Assembly (NCBI GenBank): GCA_021772415.1
Contig: JAJFMA010000267.1
Location: forward strand, 1-34,903
Source of the DNA: Chlamydiota bacterium
GTDB lineage: Bacteria > Chlamydiota > Chlamydiia > Chlamydiales > JAJFMA01
DNA length: 34,903 nt
Reading direction: 5' to 3'
Part shown: positions 1 to 8,655 of the stretch, in pieces
How positions within the stretch are numbered: the first letter of the stretch is position 1
How the letters are laid out: every line of letters starts with the position of its first letter
Made by a program: the position numbers and the translations under genes
The notes under the pieces: generated by a model
What the model saw: only the letters and a program-made list of their open reading frames with translations
Databases searched by the model: none
What the model was told of the DNA's origin: nothing

Positions 1-200
1 TAGCCCAGGGCAGCGCCCTGGGAAAGTCCAAAATACACTCTGAGCGCTGTAAGTGCGACACATCCATGCGAAACATGTGTCGCACTTACAGCGCTCAAAA
101 GCTTAATTAGCCTACCTGGGGCTACGCCCCAGGCTATACAGGTTACAGCCCTTCGGGCCTAAAAAAAGGTAATGTTGCATTTCTTTACACTCTCTACGTG
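1..200. repeat. Composite palindromic intergenic repeat, copy R1 (cut by window start)
   Basis: A chain of hairpins with little else. CCCAGGGC/GCCCTGGG lies at 4-22. A perfect 23-base inverted repeat has arms at 41-63 and 75-97 and an 11-base loop. CCTGGGGC/GCCCCAGG lies at 115-133. A GCCC-TTC-GGGC hairpin followed by seven A residues lies at 148-167, and the module TTTCTTTACACTCT follows at about 178-192. The same parts recur in reverse order at 23330-23562 (R2), and some recur at 21583-21702 (R3) and 19603-19627. No protein-coding potential is evident. The left end lies outside the window. Confidence 0.9.
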
Positions 201-252
201 CCGCGATCGCACCAAAACTCTTGTTGGCATTGGAATGGCGTACAAGTCCCAA

Positions 253-282
253 AACAGCTCCAACATGTGTGTCGGAGCTGTT
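253..282 (-). terminator. Probable intrinsic terminator of the WD40 gene
   Basis: On the minus strand a perfect 9-bp stem (AACAGCTCC / GGAGCTGTT) with a 12-base loop begins 13 bases past the stop codon of the WD40 gene. It is followed by a short T tract (TTTTG, counting the last stem bases). The T run is short, so efficiency is uncertain. Confidence 0.6.
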
Positions 283-294
283 GTGTGTGTCGCT

Positions 295-2214
295 TTACTC
301 GCTGTCTTCTTCGTCACTCATCAAGGCGGATCTAAGGAGTGCCTCGAAATCCACATCCGTTGGATCTGAGCTAGGACCTGCAACAGCTGTACTAGGGGCA
401 CTTGATGCGCCTGGCACAGTCGCCGCTGATGTCGAAACCTGGGGTGCCTTAGGCGCAAGGGTAATGTGGGCAATGCGGCCCTTACCTCTTACTTCGCTTA
501 ATGGAAACACAACATCTCCCGCGACCACCATCCCGCTGACACTCTCGTTTTTGGGACCCATAAGCGATTGAATGCTCACATCACTAAGTATAGTAGTTGG
601 GTCATTGGGATCCAAGCGTGCAATGGAGTCTTTGCCGCCCACAAGAAGCCGGTTTTGATCCCAATGAAGACCTGCTAATTCGGTTGTTTGTGTAGAGTCA
701 TCCTCTTCTGTGATCGGTCTTACAATCCCTGTTTGGAGGCCACTAGTTAGATCCCAAAATCTGAGCGTTCCATCTTTCGAGGTGCTAGCAAAATCCAAAT
801 TCGGCTCGTTATCCGCCTTGTCTGCGGAACCTTGGTAGTGGGGGGATACAGCCAAAGCAAGCACGGTTTTTACGTGGCCTCTTAGAACTATTGGGCGTTT
901 GCTAAGGTCCTGAGCTTTCCATACCCATACCGCTTTGCCTGATGAACCTGCAGCGATAATGTGATTAGACACATGTAGAGCTGTAATAGGGTTTTTGCTG
1001 CCACCGTTCAGATAAGTGATTGCTGCTGCACCTGCGATAGGACGATAAGCGACACGTCCATTCCATAGACCTATCGCTAGATATGCTGTGCCGTTAATAA
1101 ATCCTGTGGCGAGGCAGTTGACTCGCTCTTGACCGACATCGAGTTTCGCAACGAAGTCTAGTTTGGAGTTTGCCATCTGAAGGACAGTCACTTCCGAGCG
1201 GCCTCCAGCGAAAACTAGCGAGCCCATGGCTGCAACACATGTGTATGCATTAGCTTTATCGAGTTCCGGGGGAATGTAGGAGCAAATTTCTTCGCCGCTT
1301 ACGCAAGAGATGAGACGCACGCCGCTGGCACTTAGCGCGACAAGACTGTTGTCTGCCAGCGCTATAGCTTTGCATTCGCCTACAGGCTTCGGATTCGGTC
1401 GGGGGTGAGGCCAGATTTGTTTGCCATGCCATACTACACTATCGGTGGGGGCATTCCATAATTCCGCCGTGAAGGGTACTGTCGATTGTACCGGACGAGC
1501 TGTGGTCGTCGTAGTCGTTGTGGTGGTAGCAGTAGCAGTAGTACTGCTTGGCCCAGAGGTGCATTGGCGTTTTTGAGGCGGCTGTGAGTCTGTGTCATCG
1601 CTTGGCCTAGCGTCGTCGCGTTGGCGCTTTCGATTTGAGGTCGCAGTGCCCTCTTCACTTAGATCGATGACATTTTTGGCGACGATTCTATTGTATAGTG
1701 TAACCGCTTCCTCGGCGCTATATTTTGTGCGACTTGTGACTCTATCGAGAGCCGTTTGACGATGGGGCGTGCCTTCACGGAATTGAGCTTGTTGCTCTTC
1801 TGTTAAGGTCTTGTTGAAAAACTGGTTTAGCCAATTGAGTCGACTGGTGACCATTCTTGAAAACGAATCAACTGAGTCTTGATAGGTGGTGTCTTCGAGC
1901 TCTTGCGTAAGCATAGATAGGTACGGCATTGGATCCGGGAACGGGCTGAAGCTTGGAAAAAGTTCGCCAATGAACGAGTGAATAATCTGGGTGGCGTAGA
2001 ACATCGGAGTGAAGTGAAGGAGTGTTTGACGCACTACCTCTTTTCCTCCAGGAGGAAAGCAGGTGCAGTTAGCAATACGTTGATTGAGTTCGGTCTCCAT
2101 CAGTTCTCTGTCAGCAAGAGGGCAGACGACCATGTAGTGTTCCGGAAGACCTGAAGGATAGGTCTTGCACCCAGAAGAAGAATCTGGGTTTTGTGTAGTA
2201 GTACTTGTTTCCAT
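295..2214 (-). CDS. WD40-repeat protein with a nuclear-localisation-like basic patch
   Basis: A 639-residue protein of unknown specific function. Residues 1-190 form a mostly helical-looking domain I do not recognise. Residues 195-217 hold two basic clusters (RKRQR and QKRQ) separated by about 16 mostly acidic/polar residues, which resembles a bipartite nuclear localisation signal. A Ser/Thr-rich linker (about 219-240, including a run of threonines) follows. Residues about 280-585 resemble a beta-propeller: the clearest WD blades are at about 405-434 (ending VWVWK) and 445-492 (GH...DGTLRFWDLTSG). The tail is Ala/Ser/Pro-rich and ends in an acidic stretch. There is no signal peptide or membrane segment. 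The start is ATG with only a weak upstream purine stretch. It is a lone gene, divergent from transketolase. Eukaryote-like scaffolding and the basic patch make a secreted host-directed protein possible; this is inference. An intracellular scaffold is the alternative. Confidence 0.85.
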   Translation of the reverse strand: METSTTTQNPDSSSGCKTYPSGLPEHYMVVCPLADRELMETELNQRIANCTCFPPGGKEVVRQTLLHFTPMFYATQIIHSFIGELFPSFSPFPDPMPYLSMLTQELEDTTYQDSVDSFSRMVTSRLNWLNQFFNKTLTEEQQAQFREGTPHRQTALDRVTSRTKYSAEEAVTLYNRIVAKNVIDLSEEGTATSNRKRQRDDARPSDDTDSQPPQKRQCTSGPSSTTATATTTTTTTTTARPVQSTVPFTAELWNAPTDSVVWHGKQIWPHPRPNPKPVGECKAIALADNSLVALSASGVRLISCVSGEEICSYIPPELDKANAYTCVAAMGSLVFAGGRSEVTVLQMANSKLDFVAKLDVGQERVNCLATGFINGTAYLAIGLWNGRVAYRPIAGAAAITYLNGGSKNPITALHVSNHIIAAGSSGKAVWVWKAQDLSKRPIVLRGHVKTVLALAVSPHYQGSADKADNEPNLDFASTSKDGTLRFWDLTSGLQTGIVRPITEEDDSTQTTELAGLHWDQNRLLVGGKDSIARLDPNDPTTILSDVSIQSLMGPKNESVSGMVVAGDVVFPLSEVRGKGRIAHITLAPKAPQVSTSAATVPGASSAPSTAVAGPSSDPTDVDFEALLRSALMSDEEDSE

Positions 2215-2247
2215 TATTATAGTAATCTCATTTAGTTATAGTTATTA

Positions 2248-2262
2248 AACAGTCAGACTGTT
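2248..2262. promoter_or_regulatory. Perfect 15-base palindrome, possible operator
   Basis: AACAGTC-A-GACTGTT lies in the divergent gap between the WD40 gene and transketolase, 34 bases upstream of the WD40 start codon. Its size and symmetry suit a dimeric regulator. Nothing else supports the role. Confidence 0.35.
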
Positions 2263-2367
2263 CATTTTGTTGTAAATTCACTTTTATTGCAATAGATATT
2301 ATTTCTGGTGCACGGTTTGCAGCTGGGGATTTTCACTTGATGGATATCGGCGTTCTTCCTACACTTG

Positions 2368-2395
2368 TTTACTACCTAGAGAAATAGTCTAGAAT
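2368..2395 (+). promoter_or_regulatory. Candidate promoter of transketolase
   Basis: TTTACT and TAGAAT are separated by 16 bases, about 70 bases upstream of the GTG start. The match to the sigma-70 consensus is moderate. Confidence 0.35.
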
Positions 2396-2464
2396 ATTGA
2401 TGGATCGGGAGTTACGTACCTATAGCCCGGCCGACGTCATCCACCATTTAGGAGATACGCCACT

Positions 2465-4486
2465 GTGTATACTGCAGATCAAGAGGAAGAGTGTGCGGCC
2501 CTGGAGCCTGAGTTAAAAGAGACCTTAGGGAAGGTGGCTAATACCATCCGTCATCTGTCCATCGACGCTGTGCAGCAGGCGAATTCTGGGCATCCCGGCC
2601 TGCCGTTGGGCTGCGCGGAGCTTGGCGCCTACCTTTATGGGTATGCGCTGCGGCACAATCCAAAGAACCCAGAGTGGCGCAATCGCGATCGCATGATTTT
2701 GTCCGCGGGGCATGGGTCGATGTGGCTGTACTCGTGTCTGCATCTTGCGGGCTTTGATCTATCGTTGGATGAGATTAAGAAATTCCGTCAGCTGCATTCG
2801 CAGACTCCGGGGCATCCTGAATCGACAGAGACGGCGGGAGTGGAGACGACGACGGGTCCATTGGGCCAAGGCCTCGGTAATGCTGTGGGACAGGCTTTGG
2901 GCTTAAAGCTGTTGGGAGCGCGTTTCAACACCGATCCTCACACACTATTCGACGCCAAGGTCTACTGCCTGGCGGGTGATGGCTGTATCATGGAAGGTAT
3001 TAGCGCCGAGGCGTGTTCTCTTGCGGGACATCTTAAGCTCGATAACCTCATTTTGATCTATGACGCCAATAATATTTCCCTAGACGGTCCGCTATCGGAG
3101 TCGTGCTCTGAAGATACTGCAGCGCGCTACCGAGCCTATGGCTGGGATGTTGTAGAAATTGATGGGCATAGCTTCGATGAGATCCACAAAGCTCTTGAGC
3201 CGTTGCGTACACGGCAGCGTCGACCCACGATGGTGATGGCACGTACTGTCATAGGTAAGGGATCTCCTAATAAAGCGGGAACGCACAAAGTGCATGGCTC
3301 TCCGTTGGGTGAGGAAGAAGCTAAGCTCACAAAAAGTGCTCTTGAACTATCTGAAGAGCGCTTTTTTGTCCCTCAAGCTGTCAAAAACCATTTCACGAAC
3401 AAGCTAGAGCAGGACACGACTTTAGAGTCCGAGTGGAAGGCACGCCTAGACGCGTGGTCGCAGGCGCATCCGCAGCGCTATGCTCAGTTTCAGAAGTATG
3501 TGACCCGCGATTTACCTGTAGATTTAGAGACCCAGCTGCGTGATATCGATATTGCCGATTGCATTGCTGGACGTAAGGCGTCGCACGCCGTTCTTAACGT
3601 CCTCATGAAAGTATTCCCACAGCTTATTGGCGGCTCGGCAGACCTGTCTTGCTCGGATATGACGATGCTAGAGGACGGAGGACTCGTGGGTCCCGGAAGT
3701 TTTGCTGGGCGTAACATCAAATACGGTGTACGGGAGTTTGCCATGGGAGCCATGGCTACAGGTTTAGCACAAACACAGATGCTGCGCCCCTATATTGGTA
3801 CATTTCTGACCTTTTCCGACTACATGCGCAATGCTATCCGTTTGGCAGCCTTGCAGAAGACCCCTGTTATTTATCAGTTTACTCATGACTCCGTGTTTTT
3901 GGGTGAGGATGGCCCTACACATCAACCTGTCGAGCATTTTGCGGCGTTGCGGGCCATACCTGAGCTTTACTTCTTCCGTCCTGCTGATGCTAACGAGGTG
4001 AAGATGTCCTGGCTAGGAGCTCTCCGCCACGAGGGCCCTTCGGCGTTGGCGCTGTCGCGACAGTCTCTGCCTACGCTCAGGGGAACGGACGTTTCCTACG
4101 ACGAGGGTGTTGGGCGTGGTGCTTACATCGTTAGGAAGGAAAGTAGTAACCCAGACTACACCCTCGTAGCGACAGGCTCCGAGCTTGTACTAGCCCTCGA
4201 TGTTGCTCAAGAACTTGAAAAGCTCGGTAAAAGCGTGCGTGTGATTTCCATGCCGTGCTGGGAGCTGTTTGAGCTCCAAGACGATGCTTACAAAGAGACT
4301 GTCTTCGGTGGAGATCTTGGTCGTCGCGTGAGTATCGAAGCTGGCATCGACCAGGGCTGGCATAAGTACATCGGAAGCGATGGTGTCGCGATCTGTATGG
4401 AAGGCTTCGGTGCCTCAGCGCCTGCGGGAGCTTTGGCGCGGGAGTTCGGTTTCAATGTCGAGTCCATTTTGGAGAGGATTCTCTAA
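2465..4486 (+). CDS. tkt: Transketolase
   Basis: A 673-residue, full-length transketolase. It moves two-carbon ketol units between sugar phosphates in the non-oxidative pentose phosphate pathway, in the cytoplasm, using thiamine diphosphate and a divalent metal. Visible signatures are SGHPGLPLG at 41-49 with its His43, GHGSM at 82-86, the TTGPLGQG loop at 129-136, and the cofactor-binding GDGCIMEG at 171-178 followed by the NN pair of the metal site. The pyrimidine-binding domain follows, then GEDGPTHQPVEH, and a C-terminal domain. Translation starts at GTG, set by AGGAG ten bases upstream; no better ATG fits. It ends in a long hairpin before hemE. In C. trachomatis, as I recall, a transketolase (tktB) also lies a few genes from hemE, which supports the lineage call. 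Confidence 0.97.
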   Translation: MYTADQEEECAALEPELKETLGKVANTIRHLSIDAVQQANSGHPGLPLGCAELGAYLYGYALRHNPKNPEWRNRDRMILSAGHGSMWLYSCLHLAGFDLSLDEIKKFRQLHSQTPGHPESTETAGVETTTGPLGQGLGNAVGQALGLKLLGARFNTDPHTLFDAKVYCLAGDGCIMEGISAEACSLAGHLKLDNLILIYDANNISLDGPLSESCSEDTAARYRAYGWDVVEIDGHSFDEIHKALEPLRTRQRRPTMVMARTVIGKGSPNKAGTHKVHGSPLGEEEAKLTKSALELSEERFFVPQAVKNHFTNKLEQDTTLESEWKARLDAWSQAHPQRYAQFQKYVTRDLPVDLETQLRDIDIADCIAGRKASHAVLNVLMKVFPQLIGGSADLSCSDMTMLEDGGLVGPGSFAGRNIKYGVREFAMGAMATGLAQTQMLRPYIGTFLTFSDYMRNAIRLAALQKTPVIYQFTHDSVFLGEDGPTHQPVEHFAALRAIPELYFFRPADANEVKMSWLGALRHEGPSALALSRQSLPTLRGTDVSYDEGVGRGAYIVRKESSNPDYTLVATGSELVLALDVAQELEKLGKSVRVISMPCWELFELQDDAYKETVFGGDLGRRVSIEAGIDQGWHKYIGSDGVAICMEGFGASAPAGALAREFGFNVESILERIL

Positions 4487-4502
4487 ACGCTCTCGAAGTG
4501 TA

Positions 4503-4582
4503 AAAGGACTCAAAGGACAAAAGGGACATAAGGGACAGAGTAGCTTTGTCCCTTATGTCCCTTTTGTCCTTTGGGTCCTTTG
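4503..4582. terminator. Very long hairpin between tkt and hemE
   Basis: The arms are about 38 bases long with only two mismatches, separated by a 4-base loop (TAGC). Each arm is itself built of short iterations of GGACA/AAGGGACA. A TTTGTTTTAG tail follows on the plus strand. It probably ends tkt transcription, but it is far longer than an ordinary terminator and resembles the other repeat-built palindromes of this window. Confidence 0.7.
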
Positions 4583-4668
4583 TTTTAGCAGTCTTTTTCC
4601 TTGGATAGTGACTCGTAACGCGTTATCGTGATAGCACTACAAATTTGTTTTTTCCTTTGGAGGGTCTT

Positions 4669-5703
4669 GTGGGGTCTCAACGTTTTCTCGAAGCTCTTGG
4701 CTGTCGCAACCGTGGACGTCCCCCTGTGTGGCTGATGCGTCAGGCTGGGCGCTATCTTCCGGAATATCGTGCTCTGCGCGAGCGTTATGCCTTCGAGGAG
4801 ATGTGTCGCCAGCCTGATCTGATTGCGCAAGTGACACAGATGCCTATCAAGCGCTTTGGTGTGGACGCCGCTATTCTATTTTCTGACATTCTGCTCATTC
4901 TGGAGACCTTTGGGCGTACGGTGCGTTTTGTCGAAGGCGTAGGTCCTGTTGTTACCGAGCCTATACGCAATGGTGCTGACTTGTCGAACATGCCTGAAGG
5001 TGCTGTCGAGGAGACTCTGAATTTTGTAGCCGCCGGGGTACGTCAGCTTAAGCAGGAGCTCGATGTGCCACTAATAGGTTTTTGTGGGGCACCCTTTACT
5101 GTAGCAAGCTACCTCATTGAAGGCGGCTCAAGCCGCGATTTTGCGCACACAAAAGCGTGGATGTATCGAGACCCCGTGAGCTTTTCAGCCTTGCTCGATA
5201 GAATTTCCGATGCAAGCATCCGCTACTTAAAAATGCAGGTGGAGGCAGGTGTCGACGCCATCCAGATTTTTGACTCTTGGGCTAATGTTCTCACTCATCA
5301 CCAGTTCAGTGCCTTTTCGTTGGCGTATTTCCAGAGGATTGTCGATGCCATACAGCCTATGGGTGTGCCGGTGATTCTATTTTGTCGTGGCTCCTCCTTT
5401 TATGCTGAGCAGCTTGCTCAGCTCAAGCCCGCGGGTTTGAGTCTAGATTGGAATGGGTCTCTTCCGCAGATACGTCGCAGCTTAGGTTCTGATGTGGCTT
5501 TGCAGGGTAACTTAGATCCCCAGCTCCTGTTTGCACCTACAGATGTTGTGCAGAGGGAGACGCAACGCCTCCTCGATGAGATGTCTGGTGACCCAGGATT
5601 CATTCTGGGGTTGGGACACGGTGTGCTTCCTAAAACTCCTTTAGAGTCCGTTTCCGCACTAGTCGATAGTGTGAAAGCGATCGAGTGTAGAGTGGGGAAA
5701 TAG
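4669..5703 (+). CDS. hemE: Uroporphyrinogen decarboxylase
   Basis: About 344 residues, the usual length for HemE. It removes four acetate carboxyl groups from uroporphyrinogen III to give coproporphyrinogen III in haem synthesis. The family hallmark RQAGRYLPEYR sits near residues 24-34, and the FSDIL segment carries the expected substrate-binding Asp. CGAPFTVASYLIEGG, IFDSWA and LGLGHGVLP are further family signatures. I place the start at GTG 4669, because GGAGG lies five bases upstream and the first residues then match the family. A TTG eight codons earlier has no ribosome-binding site. It is the first gene of the hemE-hemN-hemY operon; hemN begins five bases after its stop. Confidence 0.95.
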   Translation: MGSQRFLEALGCRNRGRPPVWLMRQAGRYLPEYRALRERYAFEEMCRQPDLIAQVTQMPIKRFGVDAAILFSDILLILETFGRTVRFVEGVGPVVTEPIRNGADLSNMPEGAVEETLNFVAAGVRQLKQELDVPLIGFCGAPFTVASYLIEGGSSRDFAHTKAWMYRDPVSFSALLDRISDASIRYLKMQVEAGVDAIQIFDSWANVLTHHQFSAFSLAYFQRIVDAIQPMGVPVILFCRGSSFYAEQLAQLKPAGLSLDWNGSLPQIRRSLGSDVALQGNLDPQLLFAPTDVVQRETQRLLDEMSGDPGFILGLGHGVLPKTPLESVSALVDSVKAIECRVGK

Positions 5704-5708
5704 AGACG

Positions 5709-7112
5709 ATGACGACATGTGACACGCTCGGCACAGAAAGTGTAAGTCTGGAAATGCTTCAGCGTTATGATAGGGCTATACCTCGCTATACGAGTTATCC
5801 AACTGCTCCTGAGTGGCGCGCTTTAGATCCCGATGCGTATATCGGGCAGCTAACGAAGTTGAGGCAGGACACGCAGCCACTTTCGTTGTACCTGCATATC
5901 CCCTTCTGTAAGTCGATGTGTCTCTACTGTGGGTGCTCCGTGGTGCTTAATAGGCGCCCTGAAAATGAAGAGCGCTATGTGCAGTACTTGCTGAGGGAAA
6001 TCGATCTAACAGCGGACCAGTTGGGCTCCAATCCACAGCCTGTCACACAGGTGGCTTTTGGCGGAGGGACCCCAACGAAGCTGACCTGTGAGCAGCTTAC
6101 ACGTATCATGGAGAAGCTGCGCGAGCGCTTCGCTTTTGATGCTCTTGGTGAGTATTCTATGGAAGTAGACCCTAGGACTGTCATGGAGGATTCTGGAGCG
6201 AAACTTGCCCATTTGAAAGATCTTGGATTTAACCGTGTTAGCTTTGGTGTTCAGGACACTGATCCCAAGGTCCAAGATGCTGTTAGGCGCCGCCAGAGCT
6301 ATGAGTCGAGTCTAGAGACCTATGAGCGTGCCCGTGCAATGGGTTTTGAGGGTATTAACCTCGATTTAATCTACGGTCTTCCGTTTCAGACGCCCGCAAC
6401 TTTTGTCGATACTATCGATAAAGTTGCTGCTATGCGCCCCGACCGCATTGCTCTATTTTCCTATGCTAAAGTTCCGTGGTTAAAACCCCACCAGAAGGCC
6501 ATACCTGACGACACTTTGCCTTCGACCGAAGACAAGTTTCGTATCTACCTCGAAGCACGGCGCCGCCTTCTTGGGGAGGGTTATATCGCTTTGGGCATGG
6601 ATCACTTCGCGCTACGTAATGATCCTTTAGCTCAAGCCTACCTGAAAGGGACGCTACACCGCAATTTCCAGGGGTACACCCTTGCTCTTGCCCAAGACCT
6701 GATAGGCTTTGGGGTGACGGCAATAGGGGACTGCCGCGGGGCATATATACAGAATGTGAAGGAGCTCAACGACTACTATGCTTCCTTGGATGCTGGGGTT
6801 CTTCCTGCTCGTCGGGGCATAGTTCTAGACCACGAAGATCAACTGCGTCGCTGGGTCATTCACCGTATGATGTGTCAATACTATATTGATAAAAGCGCCT
6901 TTAAAGAGCGTTACAAAGCCGATTTTGACACATATTTCTCTGTGGAGCAGCCCGCTATCCAAAAAGCTGTGTCAGATGGATTGCTCGAAAATAGTCCGAC
7001 GGAACTTCGAGCCACCCCTACAGGAAGGTTGTTCGTGCGTAACATCGCCGTGATTTTTGACGCCTACCTCCAGAAGCAAGGAGGAGTAGGGCGCTTTTCC
7101 AAGGGAGTCTAG
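5709..7112 (+). CDS. hemN: Oxygen-independent coproporphyrinogen III dehydrogenase
   Basis: A 467-residue radical-SAM enzyme that converts coproporphyrinogen III to protoporphyrinogen IX without oxygen, using two S-adenosylmethionine molecules and a 4Fe-4S cluster. The motif IPFCKSMCLYCGC at 64-76 carries the cluster ligands Cys67, Cys71 and Cys74, plus the extra Cys76 typical of true HemN rather than HemW. RYTSYPTAPEW at 26-36 and FGGGTPT are further HemN signatures, and the C-terminal HemN domain is present. The start ATG follows a GGGGA-containing leader. It sits five bases after hemE and one base before hemY. Its SAM could come from the metK product encoded farther along. Confidence 0.95.
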   Translation: MTTCDTLGTESVSLEMLQRYDRAIPRYTSYPTAPEWRALDPDAYIGQLTKLRQDTQPLSLYLHIPFCKSMCLYCGCSVVLNRRPENEERYVQYLLREIDLTADQLGSNPQPVTQVAFGGGTPTKLTCEQLTRIMEKLRERFAFDALGEYSMEVDPRTVMEDSGAKLAHLKDLGFNRVSFGVQDTDPKVQDAVRRRQSYESSLETYERARAMGFEGINLDLIYGLPFQTPATFVDTIDKVAAMRPDRIALFSYAKVPWLKPHQKAIPDDTLPSTEDKFRIYLEARRRLLGEGYIALGMDHFALRNDPLAQAYLKGTLHRNFQGYTLALAQDLIGFGVTAIGDCRGAYIQNVKELNDYYASLDAGVLPARRGIVLDHEDQLRRWVIHRMMCQYYIDKSAFKERYKADFDTYFSVEQPAIQKAVSDGLLENSPTELRATPTGRLFVRNIAVIFDAYLQKQGGVGRFSKGV

Positions 7113-7113
7113 T

Positions 7114-8508
7114 ATGGCACATTCTGTCGTTGTTTTAGGAGGAGGCATCAGCGGTCTTGCCGCAGCGTGGGCCCTCCAAACGCGTTACGGTAAAGAGGTT
7201 GAGGTTACGCTTCTTGAAGCATCAGAGCGCCTTGGTGGGTGGATCCAAACGCAGCACGACGAGGGCTTTCTTTTTGAGGCAGGACCCCGCAGCTGCCGCG
7301 CAAGTGGAGCGGGAGCCCACACCTTGTGTCTGATTGAAGAATTGGGACTTCAAGACCAAGTGATTAGCGCACAGCGCAGTGCCCACAAAAGATATATCTA
7401 CACAAGGGGACATCTTCAGCTAGTGCCTCAAGGGCCTATATCCTTCCTGCGCTCGCCTCTTACACGGCCTCTCGTATGGCCACTGCTGCGTGAATGGCGT
7501 GTGCCGCCGGGGCAGTCGGACGATGAAACGATTTACACTTTCATAGAGCGGCGTTTAGGTGCCTATGCTGCTGAAACCCTTGTCGATCCTATGGTTTCTG
7601 GGATCTATGCCGGAAATACTCGGCACCTCTCTGTAAAGGCGTGCTTTCCCACACTATTTAACTGGGAGCGCCAAAAGGGATCTCTCGTTAAAGGAGCCTT
7701 CTCACGCAACGAGGCTGGGAATGAACCTGACACCCCCTTCATTCGCAGCGTGCGCAAGCAGGGAAGCCTGTTTTCTCTGCGACAGGGCATGGAACAGCTC
7801 ATTCACGCCTTGGAAGCTCAGCTCGACGCAAAAATCATCAAGGGAACGCGGGCGTGGAACCTGCACTGTCACGAAAATGGTGTTGAGGTCGTCTGTTCTA
7901 ATGGCGAGAAATTTGCCGCCGACTATCTTATCTCTGCTCTCCCTGCTCCTGCTTTGGGAAGCCTCTTTGCCGATAGCGATCCCACATTGACGGAACTGCT
8001 CGGTGAAATCCCATTGACCTCTGTTGCCGTAGTAAATATAGGCTATCGCCAACGCGTGCTTAATCAGGAGGGCTTTGGGTATCTCATACCCTCTCGAGAA
8101 TCCGAGCGTGTGCTGGGTGTCGTGTGGGATAGCTGTATCTTCGCTGAGCACAGCAGCTCCCCTGAGCAGCAACGCTTTACTGTGATGATTGGTGGCGAGC
8201 ACATGCCTGATTTTAGCGCCTATGGTGTGCGGGATTTTGAAATAATGGCGCGCGACGCTCTTGCACGGCACCTGGGCATAGAAGTGGATCCCGACTATGT
8301 GCAGGTTCACGCAGCGCGTGGCTCCATTCCACAGTACACTTTGGGGCACGCCGCCCGTGTAGCTCAGATCAAAAAACGCCTTGAAAGCCTATCTTCGAGA
8401 ATCTCGTTATTAGGCAATTGTTTCGATGGTATCTCCGTAAACGAGAGCATCGCCAACGCCCAAAAGGTCGTTGCTAGCCTTACCTTAGCCTCTATGGCCT
8501 GTAGGTAA
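7114..8508 (+). CDS. hemY: Protoporphyrinogen oxidase, FAD-dependent (HemY type)
   Basis: A 464-residue flavoprotein of the PPOX family, which oxidises protoporphyrinogen IX (or coproporphyrinogen III) using oxygen. The dinucleotide-binding motif VVVLGGGISGLAAAWAL is at residues 5-21, followed by the acidic residue of LLEASERLGGW. The C-terminus has the usual FAD-contacting LGNCFDGISVNESIANA. The start ATG is one base after the hemN stop, with AAGGGA just upstream, so translation is probably coupled. In chlamydial genomes this gene is often labelled hemG although it is of the HemY type. Note the pairing of an oxygen-independent HemN with an oxygen-using HemY. Confidence 0.93.
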   Translation: MAHSVVVLGGGISGLAAAWALQTRYGKEVEVTLLEASERLGGWIQTQHDEGFLFEAGPRSCRASGAGAHTLCLIEELGLQDQVISAQRSAHKRYIYTRGHLQLVPQGPISFLRSPLTRPLVWPLLREWRVPPGQSDDETIYTFIERRLGAYAAETLVDPMVSGIYAGNTRHLSVKACFPTLFNWERQKGSLVKGAFSRNEAGNEPDTPFIRSVRKQGSLFSLRQGMEQLIHALEAQLDAKIIKGTRAWNLHCHENGVEVVCSNGEKFAADYLISALPAPALGSLFADSDPTLTELLGEIPLTSVAVVNIGYRQRVLNQEGFGYLIPSRESERVLGVVWDSCIFAEHSSSPEQQRFTVMIGGEHMPDFSAYGVRDFEIMARDALARHLGIEVDPDYVQVHAARGSIPQYTLGHAARVAQIKKRLESLSSRISLLGNCFDGISVNESIANAQKVVASLTLASMACR

Positions 8509-8557
8509 GGCTTTATTCTTAATGACTTTGGCATGAATATCGCATCTTTGACGAAGC

Positions 8558-8586
8558 TTGACTTGGTGCGATTGCAAAAAAAGTAT
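8558..8586 (+). promoter_or_regulatory. Candidate clpC promoter
   Basis: TTGACT and AAGTAT are separated by 17 bases, ending about 70 bases upstream of the clpC start. The -35 box is strong and the -10 box is weak. I see no CtsR or CIRCE operator nearby. Confidence 0.4.
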
Positions 8587-8655
8587 TGGGGTCATACCAT
8601 CAGGCTACAGTGCACAAAGTACATGATTTACATAGATTTATATGGGTGAATACCA

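Noticed and set aside
1-200. A CRISPR array, because of repeated palindromic units
   Set aside because: The units occur once per site, with no regular spacers and no cas genes in the window.
221-571. A 116-codon rightward open frame
   Set aside because: It is antisense to the 3' part of the WD40 gene and crosses that gene's terminator hairpin; there is no ribosome-binding site.
7702-8349. A 215-codon leftward open frame
   Set aside because: It is antisense to hemY, whose protein is complete and well conserved; the frame is a codon-bias shadow.
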